A DNA stretch of 64,000 nucleotides from Rhizobiales bacterium GAS188 (GTDB taxonomy: Bacteria > Pseudomonadota > Alphaproteobacteria > Rhizobiales > Beijerinckiaceae), in assembly GCA_900104855.1 (NCBI GenBank), contig FNSS01000001.1, forward strand, positions 7,945,001 through 8,009,000, read 5' to 3'. Below the pieces are notes generated by a model, which ran no database searches, had not been told where the DNA came from, and saw only the letters and a program-made list of their open reading frames with translations. Position 1 is the stretch's first letter, and each line of letters opens with the position of its first letter. Shown here one piece after another: positions 1 through 7,126 of this stretch. The position numbers and the translations under genes are program-made.

Positions 1-246
1 ATGGCTGCCCTCGTGAAGGGCGCGGTCGCGGACGGCGACTACGCTTCGGCGAGCGAGGTCGTGCGCGCGGCGCTGCGCGACTGGAAGGTGAAGCGCGCCT
101 TGCAGCTTCAGGAGCTCGCTGCGCTCAAGATCGACATCGACAAGGGACTGGCCGACGTCGCGGCAGGTCGCGTGAAAAAGTTTGACGCGGCGCGCATCAT
201 CGAGCGCGGGAGGAAGCTATTAGCCAGCCGCTCTCCCTCCGCCTAA
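1..246 (+). CDS. ParD-like ribbon-helix-helix antitoxin, 5' end outside window
   Basis: The reading frame is open from the first base, so the N-terminal beta strand of the ribbon-helix-helix fold lies upstream and the first in-window ATG is probably internal. What is visible fits the ParD family: the YASASEVVRAALR segment followed by DWK, then a helical, charged C-terminus that in ParD wraps the ParE toxin. The role would be DNA-binding autorepressor and toxin neutraliser. The usual ParE gene is not downstream; a GNAT acetyltransferase starts 35 bp later instead. The toxin may have been lost, or the antitoxin may be solitary. The family call is good; the partner is unknown. Confidence 0.8.
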   Translation: MAALVKGAVADGDYASASEVVRAALRDWKVKRALQLQELAALKIDIDKGLADVAAGRVKKFDAARIIERGRKLLASRSPSA

Positions 247-281
247 CCGATACGACGGGATCGTGTGAGGCGAGGACGCCG

Positions 282-722
282 GTGACGAGACGCGCTGAGC
301 CGGCGGACCTTGGCTCCCTTATGGAACTGTATCTGCGCCTGAACCCGGATACGCCAAGGCTATCGGACGACAAGGCGCGAGAGATCTGGGCCGATACACT
401 GTCGAGGCCAGGCATCCCGGTCTTCGTCAGTGTCATCGGCAGCCAGGTCGTCGCCACCTGCGTACTGATCACCGCGCCAAATCTCATGCGTGGCGGGCGT
501 CCGCATGCGCTCATCGAGAACGTCGTCACCCACCGGGACTTCCGCCGGCAAGGCATCGGGAAAGCCGTCATCTTGGCTGCGCTCGACGCGGCGTGGAGCG
601 ACAACTGCCGCAACGTCATGCTGCTCACCGGGAGAAAAGACCCAGCGGTCCATCGCTTCTACGAGAGGTGCGGTTTCGAAGCCGGCATCAAGACGGGGTA
701 TGTGGTCGGCAAGCAGCCCTGA
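282..722 (+). CDS. GNAT family N-acetyltransferase
   Basis: This 146-residue protein has a single GNAT fold. The acetyl-CoA pyrophosphate loop RRQGIGKA lies near residue 87 after an IENVVTH strand, and the C-terminal VHRFYERCGFE motif is the classic beta6-alpha4 signature. The GTG start follows the antitoxin stop by 35 bp, so the two could be co-transcribed. GNAT enzymes acetylate small molecules, protein N-termini or, in TacT/AtaT toxins, charged tRNA. Nothing here fixes the substrate. The pairing with a ribbon-helix-helix gene recalls GNAT-type toxin-antitoxin modules, but those antitoxins are DUF1778-type rather than ParD-like, so this reading is only a possibility. Confidence 0.82.
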   Translation: MTRRAEPADLGSLMELYLRLNPDTPRLSDDKAREIWADTLSRPGIPVFVSVIGSQVVATCVLITAPNLMRGGRPHALIENVVTHRDFRRQGIGKAVILAALDAAWSDNCRNVMLLTGRKDPAVHRFYERCGFEAGIKTGYVVGKQP

Positions 723-763
723 ACTACCGCAAACCACCCAATGCCACGGTGTGTTTGCACAAA

Positions 764-1365
764 TTAAGATTTTCGCAGGCTTGGCTGCCTCCGGGTTGCG
801 CCGGCTTTCTTCTCCACTGCCTCTAGCACCTGTTCGTCAGTCATATCGCAAAAGCTCTTGTGTGCAGCCTGAGCCAGAATCACAAGAACCGTCGCTGCCA
901 ATCCTGTCGCTAACGCTGACGAGATACCAAGGGAGGCGGTTAGTGACGACGCAAGTCCCGAAACTACGGCAGGAAAAGAACGTCCTCCAACTAGACGCTT
1001 CTTCTCCTTTTTGCAAACAACAGCACGCACTTCTCGCATTACTCGACCAATAAACTCCAAGCCAATCGACGCTATGTGCTCGGGTATTATAATACTATAA
1101 TCACGATCTTTGGGCAAATTATCTATTTTGGCTTGGTAACTCCGCCCTTCCGGAGAGGATAGAAGTCCTAAAACTTCAACAAACGTCTTTTTGTTGTATG
1201 CGTACGGGCTCGTAAATTGAAACAGGACAAATACAGAGGAAAGAAGCTGCTCGTCAGAGTCTTTTTCGCTCTTCCAAATCACGTCGCTTGCGATCTTTTT
1301 AAAACGGCGGTGACCTCATCGTTGTTGCCAGAGATTTCGGTCAAGAAGGAGGCGGTGCTAGACAT
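764..1365 (-). CDS. Unrecognised protein with C-terminal hydrophobic segment, read only through a -1 frameshift
   Basis: Two overlapping minus-strand frames appear to form one gene. The first begins at ATG 1365, preceded by AAAGGA at good spacing, and encodes MSSTASFLTEISGNNDEVTA before stopping at TGA just after the shift region. The second runs open through KKIASDVIWKSEKD into a 172-residue stretch whose only in-frame start is a GTG at 1282 with no good ribosome site. Joining the frames at the T TTA AAA run at 1297-1303 gives roughly 200 residues. The product has a polar N-terminal two thirds, an alanine-rich hydrophobic helix pair near the C-terminus (ALATGLAATVLVILAQAA) and a charged tail. 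I recognise no family. GC content is well below the neighbours. It is either a decayed gene with one lost base or a gene using frameshifting. Confidence 0.5.
1297..1303 (-). other. Slippery heptamer T TTA AAA at frame junction
   Basis: On the minus strand the zero frame reads GTT TTA AAA AGA, so the heptamer T TTA AAA fits the X XXY YYZ rule for -1 slippage. A one-base slip continues as AAG ATC GCA into the long second frame. An A5 run here is also a place where one A is easily lost, so mutation is an equal explanation. Confidence 0.45.
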
Positions 1366-1556
1366 CGGGCATGTCCTTTACGCAGTGATATAGATGGTAA
1401 GCCTCTGAAGCTGCTAGCCTACAACGAAATTGCGGAGCGAGAAACTACCGGCAAGGCTTGGGCACTATTCGTGCGGAAATCAGGACATTTGCGTCGGACT
1501 TCCAGCGCTGTTGGACCAAGCATTTACTCGGCGCGAATATCCGGTTCGAAAGTCCG

Positions 1557-1682
1557 CTAGCGGATTATCGGGCACTCCTCGCCGCCACGCTCGAGGCAGG
1601 CTTCGAACTTTCGAATCACTGCGGAGCCGACAAGCACCGCGAAAATCACGGCCCAGATGATGAGGAAGGTTTTGTTGCTCAT
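1557..1682 (-). CDS. Small single-pass membrane protein (41 aa)
   Basis: The frame from ATG 1682 encodes a lysine-flanked hydrophobic helix, TFLIIWAVIFAVLVGSAVI, followed by a short charged cytoplasmic-type tail with two cysteines. Codon third positions are mostly G or C, as in real genes here. The frame is open further upstream (to 1868), but that extension does not look protein-like. No strong ribosome site is visible and no family is recognised. An opposite-strand frame (1458-1691) overlaps it and looks less convincing. The stretches 1366-1556 and 1683-1864 hold nothing else I can support. Confidence 0.45.
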   Translation of the reverse strand: MSNKTFLIIWAVIFAVLVGSAVIRKFEACLERGGEECPIIR

Positions 1683-1864
1683 GTGCCGTAGCGCGGCGCC
1701 CAACGCATAAGGTTCATTGGTGCGACCCCGTGAGATTAGCCGGCGGCTAGCCGCCACGACCTGGGGGCACTCCGCGGCGACGACCGCCCGCCCAAATAGC
1801 ATGGTAATGTCCTTGGCGAAACGCGCCCAACGCTCGCATTGGTGCATCCTTAGCCCCCAGCCGC

Positions 1865-2638
1865 TCACCCCAGCGTCAGCCCGCCATCGACATGGATGGT
1901 CTCGCCGGTGATATGGGCAGCGCCATCGGAGAGCAGGAAGGCAATAGTCGCGGCGATATCGCCAGGCGCCGCAAGCCGCCGTTGTGCGTTGCGCGAAGCC
2001 GCCTCGTCCCAGCCGGCCTGCGAGAGCTGGCCGTGCTTGCCGGCATCCTTGCGGGTGAAGCCGGGCGCCACGATGTTGACCGTCGCCCCGGTCGCTGCGA
2101 GCTGCACTGCGAGGCTCTTCGCCATGGCCTCGAGCGCTGCCTTGGCGGCTGCCGAGGCCGGGAAGAGCTGGCCCGCGACGAAGCGATGCGCCACGAAGGA
2201 GGAGACGACGACCACCCTGGCATGCGCCGAGACGGCAAGCGCCGGCAGCGCTTCGGTCACGATCTCGAGGAAAGCGCCGGGCATCGCCCGCAAGGAGGCG
2301 TCCAGATCGTCACGCTTGAGCTCGCCGAAGAGGCGGCGATCCGCGAAGCCGGCATTGTGGATGAGCTGGTCGAGCCGGCCGAAGCGCGCGATCGCGAGCT
2401 TCACCGCCGCGGCGCCGGTCCCCTCCTCGGCCAGATCGCCGGAGGCCGCATCGACCTCGGCGCCGGCGGCGCGGCAGGCCTGCACCACCGCCTCGAGGCG
2501 CGCCAGCCCCATCTCGTCGCGGCCGCGGCTATGCAGCAGGAGCCCGACATCGGGCGCGGCGAGGCGCAGAGCGAGCGCAGCCCCGATGCCGCTGCCGGCC
2601 CCGGTGATCAGCACTACGCGCTGCGCAACGTCGTTCAT
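1865..2638 (-). CDS. SDR family protein lacking the catalytic tyrosine
   Basis: This is a 257-residue Rossmann protein of the short-chain dehydrogenase/reductase family. It has the cofactor motif TGAGSGIG near residue 12, HNAG near 94, a catalytic-type serine pair near 146-147, and a C-terminal GETIHVDGG segment typical of FabG-like SDRs. The YxxxK active-site motif is broken: the lysine is at about 166 but the tyrosine position holds serine (FPASAAAK). Either catalysis is altered or the protein binds without turning over. It lies 36 bp after a complete SDR, probably in one operon. The start is uncertain: ATG 2638 gives a normal N-terminus, while a GTG at 2668 would add ten residues. Confidence 0.8.
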   Translation of the reverse strand: MNDVAQRVVLITGAGSGIGAALALRLAAPDVGLLLHSRGRDEMGLARLEAVVQACRAAGAEVDAASGDLAEEGTGAAAVKLAIARFGRLDQLIHNAGFADRRLFGELKRDDLDASLRAMPGAFLEIVTEALPALAVSAHARVVVVSSFVAHRFVAGQLFPASAAAKAALEAMAKSLAVQLAATGATVNIVAPGFTRKDAGKHGQLSQAGWDEAASRNAQRRLAAPGDIAATIAFLLSDGAAHITGETIHVDGGLTLG

Positions 2639-2674
2639 CGCGGCGTCGATCGCCGGGCCAGGCCGCACCGGCCC

Positions 2675-3433
2675 TCAATAGACACCGGCTCCGCCATTGA
2701 TCTGGATGGTTTCGCCGGTGATGTAGGAGGAGCGGTCGGAGGCGAGATAGACGACGGCTTCGGCCACATCCTGCGGCGTGCCCTCTCGCTGCAAGGGAGT
2801 GGCGGCGACGGCGCTGGCGCGGCCGGCCGGCGTGTTGAAGACGTCGTGGAAACGGGTGCCGATCAGCCCCGGCGCTACGCCGTTGACGCGGATGCAGAGC
2901 GAGCCGACCTCTCTCGCAAGGCCGCGCGTATAGGTCACGATCGCGCCCTTGGCGGCCGCGTAATGGGTCGCGCCAGGCCCGCCTCCGGTGAAGGCTGCGA
3001 GCGACGACATAGTGATGATGGCGCCGCGCTTGCGCGTCTCCATGCGCTTGAGCACGGCCTGGCAGACGAGGAAGGTCGAGGTGACGTTGACGGCGAAGAC
3101 CTGGTTCCACAGATCGAGCGACGCTTCGACCGAGCGTATGCGCTTGAGGATGCCGCCGGCATTGGCGAACAGGATGTCGATCGGCCCGAGCTTGGTCTCG
3201 GTCTCGGCGACGACGCGCTCGACGGTCGCCGCATCGGTCATGTCCGCCTGAAGGGCGAGGGCCCGGCGGCCGAGCGCCTCGATCTCGGCTGCGACCGCGC
3301 GCGCCTCGTCGGCGCTGCTGAAATAGGTGAGCGCGATATCGGCGCCTTCACGCGCCAAGGCCAACGAAGAGGCGCGCCCGATGCCGGACGCGCCTCCCGT
3401 CACCAGAGCGATGCGCCCGGAGAGCTCGCCCAT
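2675..3433 (-). CDS. SDR family NAD(P)-dependent oxidoreductase (FabG-like)
   Basis: A 252-residue classical SDR. It has TGGASGIG for cofactor binding at residues 13-20, the structural NAG near 92, a catalytic serine in ITMSSLAA, and the intact YAAAK catalytic motif around residue 157. The SYITGETIQINGG C-terminus resembles 3-oxoacyl-ACP reductase-like and sugar/alcohol dehydrogenases; the substrate cannot be read from sequence. It begins one base after the aminotransferase stop and sits upstream of the tyrosine-less SDR, so aminotransferase, SDR and SDR probably form one minus-strand transcript. Confidence 0.88.
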   Translation of the reverse strand: MGELSGRIALVTGGASGIGRASSLALAREGADIALTYFSSADEARAVAAEIEALGRRALALQADMTDAATVERVVAETETKLGPIDILFANAGGILKRIRSVEASLDLWNQVFAVNVTSTFLVCQAVLKRMETRKRGAIITMSSLAAFTGGGPGATHYAAAKGAIVTYTRGLAREVGSLCIRVNGVAPGLIGTRFHDVFNTPAGRASAVAATPLQREGTPQDVAEAVVYLASDRSSYITGETIQINGGAGVY

Positions 3434-3434
3434 C

Positions 3435-4304
3435 TCAGGCGGCAGCCTTCAGCCGCGAATGGGCGAAATCCCAATACAGCTCGCGCGCCCGCCGGAAGAA
3501 CGGACCGGGCTGCAGGTCGCGGTCGTCGATCTTTATGATCGGCTGCACCTTGCCGAAATTGCCGGAGGTGAAGATCTCGTCGGCCTTCTCGAAATCGCGA
3601 TAGGCGAGCGTCGTTTCGAGCACAGCGACGCCCGTCTCCCGCAGCAGCTTGATGACGCGCTGGCGGGTGATGCCGTTGAGGAAGGTGCCGTTCGGGGCAG
3701 GCGTCATCACCACGCCGTCCTTCGCCATGAAGACGTTCGAGGTCGAGGTCTCGGCGATATTGCCCAGCATGTCGGCGACCAGGCAATTGGTGAAGCCGCG
3801 ACTCTTCGCCTCGAGGATCGACCGCGCATTATTGGGATAGAGCGCGCCGGTCTTCACATCGGTCGGCATCGATTCGAGCGTCGGGCGGCGGAAAGGCGAG
3901 AGCGTCACCGAGGCACCGACCGGTTGCGGCATCGGCGCCTCGAACAGATGCAGGCAGAAGGCCGTCGATTCCGGATCGGGCGCGATCTGCGAGAAGCCCG
4001 CGCTTTCGGCCCAATACATCGGCTTGACGTAGAGCTCGGCCTTCGGTCCGAACTTCTTGGCGCCCTCGCGCGCGAGCTCGATGATGGCCTCGGTCGTCAT
4101 GGTCGGCTTGAGGAAGAGGCGTTGCGCCGATTGGTTGACGCGCTCGCAATGCCGGTCGATGTCGGGCAACACCCCCTCGAAGGCGCGCGCTCCGTCGAAG
4201 ACCGAGGACGCCAGCCAGAAGGCGTGGTTGTGCGGGCCGGTGAGGTTGATCGGGCCGTCATGCCACTCGCCCTTGTGGAAAATGCGCATCGTCGGCAGCG
4301 GCAT
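3435..4304 (-). CDS. Class IV PLP aminotransferase (branched-chain-type)
   Basis: A 289-residue fold type IV aminotransferase, the family of IlvE, D-amino-acid transaminase and aminodeoxychorismate lyase. The FDGARAFEG segment near residue 37, the VKTGALYPNNARS segment near 158 carrying the likely PLP lysine, and NIAETSTSNVFM near 193 followed by NGTFLNGITR are characteristic, and length is usual for the short branched-chain-type members. It would transfer amino groups between a hydrophobic or related amino acid and 2-oxoglutarate in the cytoplasm. The start is supported by GGAGAG eight bases upstream. A perfect inverted repeat lies just upstream, and an RpiR-type regulator gene follows on the same strand beyond a 250-bp gap. 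Confidence 0.85.
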   Translation of the reverse strand: MPLPTMRIFHKGEWHDGPINLTGPHNHAFWLASSVFDGARAFEGVLPDIDRHCERVNQSAQRLFLKPTMTTEAIIELAREGAKKFGPKAELYVKPMYWAESAGFSQIAPDPESTAFCLHLFEAPMPQPVGASVTLSPFRRPTLESMPTDVKTGALYPNNARSILEAKSRGFTNCLVADMLGNIAETSTSNVFMAKDGVVMTPAPNGTFLNGITRQRVIKLLRETGVAVLETTLAYRDFEKADEIFTSGNFGKVQPIIKIDDRDLQPGPFFRRARELYWDFAHSRLKAAA

Positions 4305-4317
4305 GGCGTCTCTCCGT

Positions 4318-4337
4318 AATCGGTTTCGTTTCCGATT
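4318..4337. promoter_or_regulatory. Inverted repeat AATCGG-N8-CCGATT upstream of aminotransferase
   Basis: Perfect 6-bp arms flank an 8-bp spacer, ending 13 bp before the aminotransferase ATG on the minus strand. The position suits a repressor operator. Which regulator would bind is unknown; the RpiR protein encoded next to it is one candidate. Confidence 0.4.
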
Positions 4338-4554
4338 GAATGCCGGTCGCCACGATTTGCGTCAATAGCCCTGACATAAGTGTGAGGTGGAAGCCGATTG
4401 CCGCTCGCGACCGGAACGGGCTCCGGTCTGTCTCCGCAAATTATGCGCAATCGCTTGAGAATGCGCGGCTTTCAAGCTGAGGGCGCTGAGCAGCGAATAG
4501 ACACCGGCAGAGTTCTCGCCATCATCGGTTGCAAGGCTGCCTTGCCTTGCGGCC

Positions 4555-5445
4555 CTACTCCTCTTGCTTCGAGACCGGCAGATCGACCGGCTCGCCGACA
4601 AGCCCAGCGCGTGCCTTGTTCAGCGCTTGGAGGCTCGCGAGCGTCTCGCGCGGCCGCGTGGCGGCGATACCGACCAGCAGCGCTTCGATCAGTCCCAAGG
4701 TCGCCGTATGCATGCTGAGCATGTCCGAGCGGCCGCGCGCCACCGGGAGAACCTGATCGACCCGCCGGCGCAGGGCGGCCGAGAGCGTGTCCGTCAGCAG
4801 GACGGTCCCAAGGCCCATTCGGCGGGTTTCGTCCAGGAGGGCGGCGAGCTCCCGGTAGACCCGCCCATAGGCCAGGATGACGACGAGGTCGCCCTGGCGC
4901 AGCCTCCGCAGGTCATCGGCGAATAGCAGGCCGGTGCGGGTCAGACTGGCCGCGTCCAGGCCGAAACGGGCGAGCTGGATCACGAAATACTCCGCCATGG
5001 CGCTCGACGGCCCGATGCCGAACGCCAGGACACGTCGGGCCGCGGCGATACGTTTGACGGCGCTGCGAAATTGCTCGGGCGCGATGTCGCGCCGCAGGCT
5101 TTCCAAGGCTTTGACATGGATATCGAGCGTCACCTCGAAAGCGGCCTGCAGGTCGTCGCCGATCTCGCCGAGGGTCCTCGTCAATCGATCGGACGGGGAC
5201 AGGTCGCGGCGCAACTCGGCGGCGAGGGCTCGCCGCAATTCATCGAGCCCGGCAAAGCCCAGCGCCTTGCTGGCGCGCAATACGGTGGCATCGCTGGTCG
5301 CAGCTTTAGCGGCCAGCGCTGCAGCAGAGGAGATCAGCACCTCCTCGCGATTGTCTTGGAAGAAGCGCGCCACGCGCCGTTCGGCGGGGCTCATCCGCTG
5401 CAGGCGGTCGGCGACCCTCTCGTCGAATGTAGCGGCCTGTTTCAC
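4555..5445 (-). CDS. MurR/RpiR family transcriptional regulator
   Basis: The N-terminal HTH_6 domain is clear: the LSPAERR-like segment MSPAERRVARFF, then ALAAKAATSDATVLRASKALGFAG as the helix-turn-helix with the family's arginine. It is followed by a SIS sugar-isomerase domain from about residue 125, with AFGIGPSSAMAEYF and the VVILAYGR strand-loop. SIS domains in this family bind phosphosugars or related effectors. The frame is open to a TTG at 5514, but the GTG at 5445 gives the family's usual length (296 aa), so I prefer that. An imperfect palindrome lies between this gene and the divergent membrane-protein operon. Control of that operon, of itself, or of the aminotransferase is inference. 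Confidence 0.85.
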   Translation of the reverse strand: MKQAATFDERVADRLQRMSPAERRVARFFQDNREEVLISSAAALAAKAATSDATVLRASKALGFAGLDELRRALAAELRRDLSPSDRLTRTLGEIGDDLQAAFEVTLDIHVKALESLRRDIAPEQFRSAVKRIAAARRVLAFGIGPSSAMAEYFVIQLARFGLDAASLTRTGLLFADDLRRLRQGDLVVILAYGRVYRELAALLDETRRMGLGTVLLTDTLSAALRRRVDQVLPVARGRSDMLSMHTATLGLIEALLVGIAATRPRETLASLQALNKARAGLVGEPVDLPVSKQEE

Positions 5446-5526
5446 GCGAGCGATCCACCTTTTGAGTTGCGCACGAGCGAGCGCCCCATTGACTTCTGTC
5501 GTGAACGCTACCAAATTTACGCCACG

Positions 5527-5544
5527 ATGTTGTATATGCTACAT
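5527..5544. promoter_or_regulatory. Imperfect palindrome between rpiR-type gene and membrane operon
   Basis: ATGTTGTATATGCTACAT matches its own reverse complement at 14 of 18 positions and sits in the divergent intergenic region. That symmetry and position fit a dimeric regulator binding site, most simply for the adjacent RpiR-type protein. No binding consensus is known to me for this protein. Confidence 0.4.
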
Positions 5545-5584
5545 TGCCGGTTCGAGCAATTCGTCGCCAGCGCGGAGAGATGTC

Positions 5585-6337
5585 GTGAGCTTTATTCCAT
5601 GGAGCGCCGTCGCCCCGGCCGTCGGTGCCGCCTTCCTTGCTTCGCTGGTGGAGGTCGTCGAGGCCTTCACGATCATCCTCGCGGTTGCGACGCTGCGCGG
5701 CTGGCGGCCGGCGGCGCTCGGAACGTTCGCGGGACTTGGCGTCCTGGGTCTGTTGATCATCCTGCTCGGCCCCCTGCTCGATCACGTCCCTCTTCACCTG
5801 CTGCAGCTCTGCATCGGCGTTCTCCTCCTGCTGTTCGGCATGGGCTGGCTGCGCAAGGCGATCTTGCGCGCGGCCGGCATCATCCCGCTGCATGATGAGG
5901 ACGCGATCTTCGCCGCGGAGACAGCTGGACTGACCCAGGAGGCCGAACGCAGGCGGACTTCGCTCGACTGGATCGCCGGGCTCGCAGCCTTCAAGGCCGT
6001 GCTGCTGGAGGGGCTGGAAGTCGTCTTCATCGTCATCGCGGTCGGCGCCGGAAGGGGCTTGCTATGGCCCGCCGCGCTCGGGGCGCTGGCGGCCTGCGCC
6101 GTGGTCCTCGCCATCGGCGTCATCGTCCATAAGCCGCTCGCCCAGGTCCCGGAGAACACGCTCAAATTCGTGGTCGGCGTCATGCTGTCGGCCTTCGGCG
6201 TGTTCTGGACCGGAGAGGGCCTCGGCGTGAACTGGCCCGGCGAGGATCTGGCGCTTGTGGTCTTCGCGGCCCTGTTCCTGGGAATCGGCCTCGCCACCGC
6301 AGCCTTGTTGCGGCGCCGCCCGATGGAGGCAATGTGA
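5585..6337 (+). CDS. Multi-pass membrane protein, COG4280-like (FTR1-related architecture)
   Basis: A 250-residue, strongly hydrophobic protein with about six or seven membrane helices in two similar halves. Each half carries an acidic membrane motif: ASLVEVVEAFTIILA near residue 15 and AVLLEGLEVVFIVIA near 140. This duplicated E-x-x-E arrangement recalls COG4280 predicted membrane proteins and, more distantly, FTR1/OfeT iron permeases. Transport of a cation is plausible but unproven. The GTG start has GGAGA at good spacing; a longer upstream frame runs through the intergenic palindrome and is unlikely. It overlaps the next small membrane gene by one base. Confidence 0.7.
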   Translation: MSFIPWSAVAPAVGAAFLASLVEVVEAFTIILAVATLRGWRPAALGTFAGLGVLGLLIILLGPLLDHVPLHLLQLCIGVLLLLFGMGWLRKAILRAAGIIPLHDEDAIFAAETAGLTQEAERRRTSLDWIAGLAAFKAVLLEGLEVVFIVIAVGAGRGLLWPAALGALAACAVVLAIGVIVHKPLAQVPENTLKFVVGVMLSAFGVFWTGEGLGVNWPGEDLALVVFAALFLGIGLATAALLRRRPMEAM

Positions 6338-6558
6338 TGAGCATTCTCGGCGATGTTGCGAAAGAGCTCCTCGGCATGTTCCTGGCCGATGCCAGGCTGA
6401 CGACTGCGACCTTGATCCTGGTGGCCATCGTCGCGGCCCTCATCGTCTGGCTGCACGTCGACCCAGTGCTGGGTGGTGCCATTCTCCTGTTCGGCAGCCT
6501 CGCGATCGTCATCGAAGCCGTGCTGCGCGAAGTGAGGCGAAGGGCGAGTAGCGAATAG
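6337..6558 (+). CDS. Small two-helix membrane protein (73 aa)
   Basis: The ATG overlaps the upstream stop in a TGATG junction, so the protein is almost surely translated with the COG4280-like membrane protein. It has two hydrophobic helices (about residues 20-38 and 43-63) and a basic C-terminus (EAVLREVRRRASSE), which would face the cytoplasm. No family is recognised. It may be an accessory subunit of the larger partner. The coding end runs into a heptanucleotide repeat array. Confidence 0.65.
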   Translation: MSILGDVAKELLGMFLADARLTTATLILVAIVAALIVWLHVDPVLGGAILLFGSLAIVIEAVLREVRRRASSE

Positions 6559-6701
6559 CGAATAGCGAATAGCGGAGCCACATCACACGCGCCGGATGGC
6601 GAATAGCGGCGCTGTGATCCACAGTGGGAAGGTGGGGAGTTACACCCTACTCGCCATTCGCCATTCGCCATTCGCTACTCGCCACTCGCCACTCGCTACT
6701 C
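6544..6701. repeat. Heptanucleotide tandem repeats in inverted orientation
   Basis: Positions 6544-6575 hold GCGAGTA followed by three GCGAATA units; 6653-6701 hold seven units of GCCATTC, GCTACTC or GCCACTC, which are near reverse complements of the first set. A single GCGAATAGC lies between them near 6599. The transcript could fold into a long hairpin between the membrane-protein pair and the lrgA-like gene. The 7-bp period and its variation look like a mobile or slippage-expanded intergenic repeat. Confidence 0.8.
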
Positions 6702-6712
6702 CGGAGGTGCAG

Positions 6713-7126
6713 ATGATCGTCGCTCTCGTGCTCGTCCTCCTCTGCCAGCTCATCGGCGAGGTCGCGGCGCGGGGCTCGGGTCTGCCTGTGCCCGGCCCGG
6801 TGATCGGCATGATGCTGATGCTCGCCTTGCTTTGGTCACGCGACAGATTTGGGGCACGCGACGGAATCGCCTGGCTCATCCCGCGCGAGCTCGCCGATGG
6901 CAGCGTCGAGCGCCTGTGCAAGGGCATGCTCGCCTTTCTGTCGCTCCTCTTCGTGCCGGCGGGCGTCGGCGTGATGCAGCGCCTCGATGTGCTCGGCGCG
7001 CAGGCCCTGGCGATCGCGGCGGCCGTGATCGTCTCGACCCTCATCGCACTCGCGGTCACGGCCGGCGTGTTCCTGGCGATAGCGCCGCGCCCCTCCGCCG
7101 ATGCAGATGAAGGCACGGTGCCGTGA
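6713..7126 (+). CDS. CidA/LrgA family membrane protein
   Basis: A 137-residue holin-like membrane protein with four hydrophobic helices. LCQLIGEVAA near residue 9, GLPVPGPVIGMMLM near 22 and FLSLLFVPAGVGVM near 74 are the hallmark segments of CidA/LrgA (UPF0299). The family works with LrgB/CidB in murein hydrolase control and, in several bacteria, in pyruvate or overflow-metabolite transport. The ATG has GGAGG five bases upstream; the longer open frame upstream only translates the heptanucleotide repeats. It overlaps lrgB by four bases. Confidence 0.88.
   Translation: MIVALVLVLLCQLIGEVAARGSGLPVPGPVIGMMLMLALLWSRDRFGARDGIAWLIPRELADGSVERLCKGMLAFLSLLFVPAGVGVMQRLDVLGAQALAIAAAVIVSTLIALAVTAGVFLAIAPRPSADADEGTVP

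Noticed and set aside
1458-1691. A plus-strand 77-residue frame with some protein-like character
   Set aside because: It overlaps the small membrane protein on the other strand, which has better codon use and a clear hydrophobic helix; no ribosome site or family could be found for it.
1892-3538. A 548-residue open frame on the plus strand
   Set aside because: It is antisense to two SDR genes; its translation has no recognisable domain.
6544-6701. Possible CRISPR array
   Set aside because: The units are 7 bp, contiguous and without spacers; this is a tandem repeat.
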